NCBI RefSeq assembly: GCF_963422335.1
Contig: NZ_OY729424.1
Location: 4,402,001-4,466,000, forward strand
DNA from: an uncultured Roseateles sp.
GTDB lineage: Bacteria > Pseudomonadota > Gammaproteobacteria > Burkholderiales > Burkholderiaceae_C
Length of the DNA stretch: 64,000 nucleotides
Reading direction: 5' to 3'
In this document: positions 44,951 to 51,384 of the stretch, in pieces
Numbering within the stretch: the stretch's first letter is position 1
How the letters are laid out: each line of letters starts with the position of its first letter
Notes under the pieces: model-generated
What the model saw: the letters and a program-made list of their open reading frames with translations, nothing else
Told to the model about the DNA's origin: nothing
The model's database searches: none
Made by a program: the position numbers and the translations under genes

Positions 44951-45718
44951 ATGCCTCCCGTTACGCCCATCGCCCCCGCCCAGCCCCTGTCCAGCGAGAC
45001 CGGCCTGCCCCGGCGCCCGCGCAATCTGGCCGCCGGCCTGGTGGAGGCGGTGAGTCAGCGCATACGCGAGGGCCAGATGCAGATCGGCGACCGCCTGCCC
45101 ACCGAGGCGGCCATCATGGGCGAGTTCGGTGTCAGCCGCACCGTGGTGCGCGAGGCCCTGTCCAAGCTGCAGGCGGCCGGCCTGGTCGAGACGCGCCACG
45201 GCATCGGCACCTTTGTCATCGGCACCGGCCAGGGCGCCAATTTCCGCATCGCGCCCGAGCAGTTGGCCACCTTGCGCGAAGTCATCGCGGTGCTGGAACT
45301 GCGCATAGGCCTGGAGTCCGAAGCGGCCGGCCTGGCCGCCCTGCGCCGCAGCGACCACAACCTCAAGGTGATGCGCGAGACGCTGGCTGCCTTTGCCAAC
45401 GCCATTGCCCAGAGCACGGACGCCGTGGCCTCGGACTTCCAGTTGCATATGGAGATTGCCCGCGCCTCGCAGAATGTGCACTTCGTCGACCTGATGACGT
45501 ACCTGGGCACGATGCTGATTCCACGCAGCCGGCTCAACACCGCCAGCGTGGCCGGCGAGGATAGGCGGGACTACCTCAATCGCGTGCACACCGAGCACGA
45601 GAGCATCGTCAACGCCATCGCCAACCAGGACCCGGAAGCAGCCCGCGCAGCGATGCGCACCCATCTGTCCAACAGCCGCGAACGCCTGCGCCGAGCCCAG
45701 GAAGCCGCCGGCAGCTGA
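44951..45718 (+). CDS. GntR/FadR-subfamily transcriptional regulator
   Basis: A 255-aa regulator. The N-terminal winged helix includes GDRLPTEAAIMGEFGVSRTVVREALSKLQAAGLVE (seen in pieces over residues 45-80) and RHGIGTFV. The C-terminal all-helical FCD domain carries metal/ligand residues in DFQLHMEIARAS and the His of HTEHESIVNAI. FCD regulators respond to organic acids; the divergent udh operon and downstream garL/garR suggest a uronate or aldarate effector. A GGCGGC-GGAA-GCCGCC hairpin (45723-45738) follows the stop. Confidence 0.9.
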   Translation: MPPVTPIAPAQPLSSETGLPRRPRNLAAGLVEAVSQRIREGQMQIGDRLPTEAAIMGEFGVSRTVVREALSKLQAAGLVETRHGIGTFVIGTGQGANFRIAPEQLATLREVIAVLELRIGLESEAAGLAALRRSDHNLKVMRETLAAFANAIAQSTDAVASDFQLHMEIARASQNVHFVDLMTYLGTMLIPRSRLNTASVAGEDRRDYLNRVHTEHESIVNAIANQDPEAARAAMRTHLSNSRERLRRAQEAAGS

Positions 45719-45760
45719 ACAAGGCGGCGGAAGCCGCCACCGATTGCATCGCCGCCGCCC

Positions 45761-45782
45761 TTGTTGTACGATGACTTACAAC
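45761..45782. promoter_or_regulatory. Second candidate GntR operator, upstream of the Bug-garL-garR genes
   Basis: TTGTTGTACGA (45761-45771) repeats the 11-mer of the udh-gntR region. GTTGT (45763-45767) and ACAAC (45778-45782) form an inverted repeat with N10 spacing. It lies 28 bp before the ATG at 45811, a fitting repressor position. Confidence 0.5.
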
Positions 45783-45810
45783 ATCAAGCAGCCCGAAGGG
45801 GCGGAGACCC

Positions 45811-46782
45811 ATGAACCTACATCGCACCCGCTGCATCGGCGCCCTGCTCGGCCTCACCCTGCTTTCCGGCCTGGCCGGCGCCCAGGGCCCGACCTGGCCC
45901 AGCAAACCGCTGCGCATCGTCGTGCCCTACACGCCGGGCGGCTCGTCGGACATCATCGCCCGCGCCATCAGCCAGCCGCTGGCCGAGGCGCTGAAGCAGA
46001 GTGTGATCGTCGAGAACAAGCCCGGCGCCAGCGGCAATATGGGCGCCGATGCGGTGGCCAAGGCCAGTGACGGCCATACCCTGTTGCTGTGCGACGTGAC
46101 GGCCCTGGCCATCAGCCCCTCGGTCTACACCAAGCTGCCCTTCGAGCCGTCCAAGGACTTGCGTGGTGTCGCCATGCTGGCCTACTCGCCCCATCTGCTG
46201 GTCGTCCACCCCTCGGTGCCGGCCAACAACCTGAAGGAGCTGGTCGCCCTGTCGAAGAACGGCAAGCTGGACTTTGCCGTCACCGCCATGGGCAGCACCG
46301 CCCACCTGGCCGGCGTGGCCGTGGCTGCCGCCACCGGGGCCAAGTGGGAGTACATCCCCTACAAGGGCGGCTCGCAGGCGGTGACCGACACCATCGCCGG
46401 CCAGACCCAGGTGCTGATGAACGGCATGCTGGCCACCCTGCCCTTTGTGCAGACCGGCAAGCTGAAGGTGCTGGGCGTGTCCAAGGCCACCCGCGTGCCG
46501 CTGCTGCCCAATGTGCCGACGATTGCCGAACAGGGCGCGCCGGGCTTCGAATCCGGTACCTGGCAAGGCATGCTGATGCCCGCCAACACGCCGCCGGCTG
46601 TGCTGGCCAAGGTCTCGGCCGAACTGGTGCGCATCATCCGCTCGCCCGAGGTGCGTGCGCGCCTGAGCGCCCAGGGCGCCGAGGTGTACACCATGTCACC
46701 GGCCGAGTTCAGCACCTTCTTCGAGCGCGAGCGCAAGAATTGGGCTGCCGTCGTCACCAAGGCCGGCGTCAAGCTTGACTGA
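45811..46782 (+). CDS. Bug-family periplasmic binding protein, orphan
   Basis: A 323-aa tripartite tricarboxylate (TTT) transporter-type binding protein. It has a signal peptide (1-24, ending AGA), then WPSKPLRIVVPYTPGGSSDIIAR, VENKPGASGNMGADAV, and GTWQGMLMPANTPP, all typical of Bug proteins. These bind small carboxylic acids in the periplasm. No TctA or TctB membrane gene is nearby, so the partner permease must be elsewhere or the protein serves as a sensor. Context suggests a uronate or aldarate ligand. Confidence 0.9.
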   Translation: MNLHRTRCIGALLGLTLLSGLAGAQGPTWPSKPLRIVVPYTPGGSSDIIARAISQPLAEALKQSVIVENKPGASGNMGADAVAKASDGHTLLLCDVTALAISPSVYTKLPFEPSKDLRGVAMLAYSPHLLVVHPSVPANNLKELVALSKNGKLDFAVTAMGSTAHLAGVAVAAATGAKWEYIPYKGGSQAVTDTIAGQTQVLMNGMLATLPFVQTGKLKVLGVSKATRVPLLPNVPTIAEQGAPGFESGTWQGMLMPANTPPAVLAKVSAELVRIIRSPEVRARLSAQGAEVYTMSPAEFSTFFERERKNWAAVVTKAGVKLD

Positions 46783-46795
46783 TCAAGGACATCCC

Positions 46796-47578
46796 ATGAG
46801 CACCCCCACCGCCTACAGCCCCTTCCCCAACAGCCTGCGCCAGCGGCTGGTCGCTGGCGAGCGGCTGATCGGCTGTTGGTGCTCCCTGGGCAATGCCATC
46901 ACCACCGAGGTGCTGGGGGTGGCCGGCTTCGACTGGGTGCTGCTCGACGGCGAACACTCGCCCAACGATGTGATCAGCTTCATTCCGCAGCTGATGGCGC
47001 TGAAGGACAGTGCCAGCGCGCCCGTGGTGCGGCCATCGAGCAACAACGCGGTCGAGATCAAGCGGCTGCTGGACGCCGGCTTCTACAACTTCCTCGTGCC
47101 CTTCGTCGAAAGCGCCGACGACGCCCGCCGCGCGGTGGCCGCCACGCGCTACCCGCCGCAGGGCATACGCGGGGTGTCGGTGTCGCAGCGCGGCAACCGC
47201 TATGGCAGCGTGCCGGGCTATTTCGAGGGCGTGAACGATCAGATCTGCGTGGCGGTGCAGATCGAGAGCCGTGCAGGTCTCGCCGCCGCGGCCGAGATTG
47301 CGGCCGTCGAGGGCGTGGACTGCATCTTCATCGGCCCGTCCGACCTGGCCGCCGGCATGGGCCATCTGGGCAATGCCAACCACGCGGATGTGCAGGCGGC
47401 CATTGCCAGCGTCTTCAGCACCGTGCGGGCCGCCGGCAAGCCGGTGGGCATCCTGGCCGGCGTCGAGGCCGACGCGCGCCGCTACCTGGCCATGGGCGCC
47501 ACCTTCGTTGCCGTGGGCAGCGATCTGGGCCTGTTCCGCGCCGCCACGCAGGCGTTGTGCGACAAATTCAAAGTCTGA
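46796..47578 (+). CDS. garL: 5-keto-4-deoxy-D-glucarate aldolase
   Basis: A 260-aa HpcH/HpaI-type class II aldolase. It splits 5-keto-4-deoxyglucarate into pyruvate and tartronate semialdehyde. Motifs: GFDWVLLDGEHSPND (metal/His), VQIESRAGL with the metal-binding Glu, and FIGPSDLAAGMGHLG. The sequence tracks E. coli GarL almost throughout, including RYPPQGIRGVSVSQRGN. ATG 46796 gives the family length. garR, which uses its product, follows after 11 bp. Confidence 0.94.
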   Translation: MSTPTAYSPFPNSLRQRLVAGERLIGCWCSLGNAITTEVLGVAGFDWVLLDGEHSPNDVISFIPQLMALKDSASAPVVRPSSNNAVEIKRLLDAGFYNFLVPFVESADDARRAVAATRYPPQGIRGVSVSQRGNRYGSVPGYFEGVNDQICVAVQIESRAGLAAAAEIAAVEGVDCIFIGPSDLAAGMGHLGNANHADVQAAIASVFSTVRAAGKPVGILAGVEADARRYLAMGATFVAVGSDLGLFRAATQALCDKFKV

Positions 47579-47589
47579 GGAATTTCGAT

Positions 47590-48486
47590 ATGAGCAAAAT
47601 TGGTTTCATCGGCCTGGGCATCATGGGCACGCCGATGGCGGTGAATCTGCGCAAGGCCGGGCACGAGCTGTTCGTCTACACGCGCAGCGCCACGCCGCCA
47701 GATCTGGTCGAACTGGGTGTGACCCGACTGGACAGCAGCCAGGCCGTGGCCCAGCAGGCCGAGGTCATCATCCTGATGCTGCCCGACACGCCCGATGTCG
47801 AGAGCGTGTTGTTCGGCGCCAATGGCGTGGCTGCCGGATTGAGCCCGGGCAAGACGGTGATAGACATGAGCTCGATCTCGCCGATGGCCACCAAGCAGTT
47901 CGCACAGAAGATCAATGCCCTGGGCTGCGACTATCTGGACGCCCCGGTGTCAGGCGGCGAGGTCGGCGCCAAGGCCGCCTCGCTGACCATCATGGTCGGC
48001 GGGCCCGAGGCCGCGTTCGAGCGCGCCCGCCCGCTGTTCGAGCTGATGGGCAAGAACATCACCCTGGTCGGCGGCAACGGCGACGGCCAGACCACCAAGG
48101 TGGCGAACCAGATCATCGTGGCGCTGAACATCGCCGCCGTCAGCGAGGCGCTGGTGTTTGCCAGCAAGGCCGGCGCCGACCCGGCCCGCGTGCGCCAGGC
48201 GCTGATGGGCGGCTTCGCGGCCAGCCGCATCCTCGAGGTCCACGGCGAGCGCATGATCAAGCGCACGTTCAAGCCCGGCTTTCGCATCAAGCTGCACCAG
48301 AAGGACCTGAACCTGGCGCTCAGCGGCGCGCGCGAACTGGGCGTCGCCCTGCCGCAGACCGCCAACGCCGCCCAGCTGATGCAGGCCTGCGCGGCTCATG
48401 GCATGGCCGACCTGGACCACTCGGCCCTGGTGCGCGCGCTGGAACTGCTGGCCGACCACGAACTGAGCGAGCCCCCGGCCGGCTGA
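47590..48486 (+). CDS. garR: Tartronate semialdehyde reductase
   Basis: A 298-aa beta-hydroxyacid dehydrogenase. It reduces tartronate semialdehyde to D-glycerate with NAD(P)H. The nucleotide loop is IGFIGLGIMGTPMAVNL; the substrate motif DAPVSGGEVGA and the catalytic-Lys region GQTTKVANQIIV are present. Length equals that of E. coli GarR. The true start is ATG 47590; the frame is open far upstream through garL but without meaning. It works directly after GarL. Confidence 0.94.
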   Translation: MSKIGFIGLGIMGTPMAVNLRKAGHELFVYTRSATPPDLVELGVTRLDSSQAVAQQAEVIILMLPDTPDVESVLFGANGVAAGLSPGKTVIDMSSISPMATKQFAQKINALGCDYLDAPVSGGEVGAKAASLTIMVGGPEAAFERARPLFELMGKNITLVGGNGDGQTTKVANQIIVALNIAAVSEALVFASKAGADPARVRQALMGGFAASRILEVHGERMIKRTFKPGFRIKLHQKDLNLALSGARELGVALPQTANAAQLMQACAAHGMADLDHSALVRALELLADHELSEPPAG

Positions 48487-48528
48487 ACCCGCCTCAGGGT
48501 GTGCCCTGCTATCCGATTTGAAACTGCC

Positions 48529-48554
48529 TCGATAGAATATCGAAACAGCGTTTC
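48529..48554. promoter_or_regulatory. KdgR-like palindrome upstream of kdgK
   Basis: GAAACAGCGTTTC (48542-48554) is a perfect inverted repeat (GAAAC-N3-GTTTC), close to the KdgR operator core known from enterobacteria. It overlaps another palindrome, TCGATAGAATATCGA (48529-48543). The site lies 14 bp before the kdgK ATG, a repressor-like place. Confidence 0.55.
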
Positions 48555-48568
48555 ACATTGAGGATTTC

Positions 48569-49540
48569 ATGGCAGGGAAGGCGAAGAAGAGGGTAGCCCT
48601 GATCGGCGAGTGCATGCTGGAGCTGCAGGGCCAGGCCTTTGGCGCGATGCAGCAAGGCTATGGCGGCGACACCCTCAACACCGCCGTCTATCTGGCCCGT
48701 TGCGGCGCGACTGAAGGCCTGCAGGTGGCCTATGCCACCGGCCTCGGTGACGATTCGCTCAGTACGGGCCTGATGCAGCGCTGGGCCGCCGAGGGGCTGG
48801 ATCTGGGCCTGGTGCGGCGCATCCCGGGCCGCATGCCGGGCCTGTACCTGATCGAGGTCGATGCCCGGGGCGAGCGCAGCTTCAGCTACTGGCGCGACAC
48901 CAGCGCCGCCAAGGCCTATTTCGAGGCGGAGCGCACGCCGCTGGAAGAGACGGCCGGGCAATGGGACGCGCTGTATCTCAGCGGCATCAGCCTGGCCATA
49001 CTGCCGCCCGCCGGCCGCGAGCGCCTGTTCGCGCTGATGCAGCAGCTGCGCGAGCGCGGCGCCGCCGTCGTGTTCGACAACAACTACCGCCCTCGCCTGT
49101 GGCCCGATATCGCCGAGGCACGGCGCTGCTATGCCCGCGCCTACCAGCTGGCGAATATCGCGCTGGTCACCGCCGATGACCATCAGGCCCTGCTCGGCCT
49201 GCGGACGCTGGACGAAGGCGTGGCCGCAGCGCAAGACCTGGCCCCGGCCGAGTTGCTGATCAAGCGCGGCGCCCTGGCCACCCTGGTGCGCGGCCAGGGC
49301 GATGGCTGGCGCCTGGCGCCCACCGAGGCCGTGTCACGCGTCGTGGACACCACCGCCGCCGGAGACTCCTTTGCAGCCGGCTATCTGAGCCAACGGCTGC
49401 GCGGCGCCAGCGCACTGGAGGCCGCCGGCTTCGGCAACCGGCTGGCGGCTCGCGTCATACAACACCGCGGCGCGCTGATCGCCCCCGAGCTGATGGCCGA
49501 CCTGACCACGAGCCCTTCAAGGCCGGCGATGGCATCTTGA
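48569..49540 (+). CDS. kdgK: 2-dehydro-3-deoxygluconate kinase
   Basis: A 323-aa PfkB-family sugar kinase. It phosphorylates KDG to KDPG. The N-terminal strand ALIGECMLELQG with GGDTLNTAVYLAR is typical of KdgK, and the PfkB signature with the catalytic Asp is DTTAAGDSFAAGYL (about residue 262). Start ATG 48569 has AGGA four bases before it. KduD, encoded 7 kb away in the same island, makes its substrate. KDPG aldolase is not in the window. Confidence 0.92.
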   Translation: MAGKAKKRVALIGECMLELQGQAFGAMQQGYGGDTLNTAVYLARCGATEGLQVAYATGLGDDSLSTGLMQRWAAEGLDLGLVRRIPGRMPGLYLIEVDARGERSFSYWRDTSAAKAYFEAERTPLEETAGQWDALYLSGISLAILPPAGRERLFALMQQLRERGAAVVFDNNYRPRLWPDIAEARRCYARAYQLANIALVTADDHQALLGLRTLDEGVAAAQDLAPAELLIKRGALATLVRGQGDGWRLAPTEAVSRVVDTTAAGDSFAAGYLSQRLRGASALEAAGFGNRLAARVIQHRGALIAPELMADLTTSPSRPAMAS

Positions 49541-49641
49541 TGGCATGAGCCCCGAGACGGGCCGTTGCCGTTTGCCCGTACCCGGCAGGCGGCCGAACGC
49601 AAGGTGCCGATGGCACATCCCTCACAACCACTGGAGACTGC

Positions 49642-50601
49642 ATGAACCCGATTCGCCGCAACACCCTGCTCGCTCTCGCCGCCCTGCCGCTGACCCTGCG
49701 CTCCGCCTGGGCGCAGGACTATCCCAACCATCCGATCGAACTGCTGGTGCCCTACCAGGCCGGCGGCGGCACCGACGCACTGGCGCGCGCCTTTGCCGAG
49801 AGCGCCAGGCGCCACCTGTCTCAGCCCATGGTCATCAACAACAAACCCGGCGCCAGCGGCGCGATCGGCTGGAGCGAGGTCATCAATGCCAAGCCCGATG
49901 GCTACAAGATCGCGATGATGACGGTGGAGCTGACCACCCTGCCCCATATCGGTCTGGCCAAGTTCACGCACGAGGAGTTCACGCCGCTGGCCCAGCTCAA
50001 TGCCGATCCGGCCGCCATCACCGTGCGCAGCGATGCCCCCTGGCAGACCATCGAGGAGTTCCTCGCCGCGTCGCGCAAGTCGGCCGAGGGCATGCGCATG
50101 GGCAATTCAGGCGTGGGCTCGATCTGGCATCTGGCTGCGGCGGCCTTGCAGGACAAAAGCCAGGTCAGCTTCAACCACATTCCCTTCCAGGGCGCGAACC
50201 CGGCCGTGCAGGCGCTGCTGGGTGGGCATATCGACGCGGTGGCCGTCAGCCCGGCCGAGGTCGGCGTGTTCGTGGCCGGCGGCAAGCTGCGCATGCTGGC
50301 GGTGATGGCCGATCAGCGCTTGAAGGGCTTCGACGGCGTGCCGACGCTGAAAGAGCGCGGCATCGACCTGACGGTGGGCACCTGGCGCGGCCTCGGTGTG
50401 TCCAGGAACACCCCGCGCCCCATCATCGAGCAGCTCAAGCAGGCCGTGGCCAGGACCGCTGCCGAGCCCAGCTTCAAGGAGGCGATGCAAAAGCTGAACC
50501 TCGGCTATGCCTACGCGGACGAGGCCGGCTTCAAGGCCGTGCTGGTGCGCGACCACGAGGCCTTCAAGCAGCTGATACCCAAGCTCAAGCTGAACCAGTA
50601 A
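49642..50601 (+). CDS. Second orphan Bug-family binding protein
   Basis: A 319-aa TTT-type binding protein with a signal peptide (1-24, ending SAWA). Motifs: YPNHPIELLVPYQAGGGTDALAR, INNKPGASGAIGWSEV, and GTWRGLGVSRNTPRP. It is clearly distinct from the first Bug protein at 45811 (only the family motifs agree by eye). No TctA/TctB gene is near. It lies 101 bp after kdgK and is convergent with the acetylesterase gene (6-bp gap). The ligand is unknown; a pectin-derived acid is plausible. Confidence 0.9.
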   Translation: MNPIRRNTLLALAALPLTLRSAWAQDYPNHPIELLVPYQAGGGTDALARAFAESARRHLSQPMVINNKPGASGAIGWSEVINAKPDGYKIAMMTVELTTLPHIGLAKFTHEEFTPLAQLNADPAAITVRSDAPWQTIEEFLAASRKSAEGMRMGNSGVGSIWHLAAAALQDKSQVSFNHIPFQGANPAVQALLGGHIDAVAVSPAEVGVFVAGGKLRMLAVMADQRLKGFDGVPTLKERGIDLTVGTWRGLGVSRNTPRPIIEQLKQAVARTAAEPSFKEAMQKLNLGYAYADEAGFKAVLVRDHEAFKQLIPKLKLNQ

Positions 50602-50607
50602 ACCGGC

Positions 50608-51381
50608 CTATGGCCAAGGTTCGGCCTTCAGATCGATCCTGAGATCCGGCTGCAGCCGGATCAACTCCTGGGCAACCAGGGCGGAAAACATCCGCGCTCC
50701 CTTGTCGCCCAGATGGGTGCGGTCGAAGACCGGATTCGCCGCGCCGGCACGCTCGGACTGCGAGCTCGGCAGGGCCGGCACGCCAACCGCCGGCTTCGGC
50801 GCCATTGCCAAGGTGTCGGCCTCCTCCTCGCCCATGGCCTGCACGGCGGCATGGCTCAGGGCATTCAGATCCAGCAGCGTCGCCTGCTGAGCCGCTGCCA
50901 CCCGAATGCTGGCCTCGGCCCAGGGCCGCAGATCGTTCTGCAGCACCCCGCCCTTGAAGCTGCGCCGCGTCAACGGCGTCAGCACCACGGGCACACCGCC
51001 CAAGGCCTTCACCTCGGTGATGTAGCGCGCCATATTGACCGGGAACTCGGTGGCCAGATCGGTGGACCGGCCCGGCTTGCCGGGCTGGTCGTTGTGGCCG
51101 AACTGGATCAGCACATAGCTGGCTCGGTAGCCCGAGCCCTCGCTCAGCAGGTCCTGCACCCGGTCCCACAGCCCTTCGGCACGAAAGCTGCCCGAGCTAC
51201 GTCCGCCCCGCGCCAGGTTGATGCAGACCACCTCCGGCCTGAAGCGCTGGCACAGCGCGTCGCCGTAGCCGCTGCGCGTGGCCAGGGTGGAGTCACCCAC
51301 CAGTATCACGCGCAGCGGCTGCGCCTGGGTCGGCGCTGCTGCAAGCATGGCCACCGCAAGCATGGCAATGGCGGGCTTCAC
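50608..51381 (-). CDS. Rhamnogalacturonan acetylesterase-like SGNH hydrolase
   Basis: A 257-aa secreted esterase. It has a signal peptide (1-20, ending TQA) and the four SGNH blocks: GDSTLA (Ser), ARGGRSSGSF (Gly), FGHNDQPGKPG (Asn), and the C-terminal DRTHLGDKG (Asp/His). This pattern is that of rhamnogalacturonan acetylesterases (CE12), which remove acetyl groups from the pectin backbone so lyases can act. It lies 3 bp downstream of the TonB-receptor gene, on the same strand, suggesting co-expression. Confidence 0.88.
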   Translation of the reverse strand: MKPAIAMLAVAMLAAAPTQAQPLRVILVGDSTLATRSGYGDALCQRFRPEVVCINLARGGRSSGSFRAEGLWDRVQDLLSEGSGYRASYVLIQFGHNDQPGKPGRSTDLATEFPVNMARYITEVKALGGVPVVLTPLTRRSFKGGVLQNDLRPWAEASIRVAAAQQATLLDLNALSHAAVQAMGEEEADTLAMAPKPAVGVPALPSSQSERAGAANPVFDRTHLGDKGARMFSALVAQELIRLQPDLRIDLKAEPWP

Positions 51382-51384
51382 GGG

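Noticed and set aside
46876..47589. garR extended upstream through garL
   Set aside because: The frame is open by composition only; garR homologues begin at the Rossmann loop and garL fills this stretch.
48529..48543. TCGATAGAATATCGA as the main kdgK operator
   Set aside because: It is a good palindrome but is not found at the other KDG-route promoter, whereas the GAAAC motif is; kept only as part of the site description.
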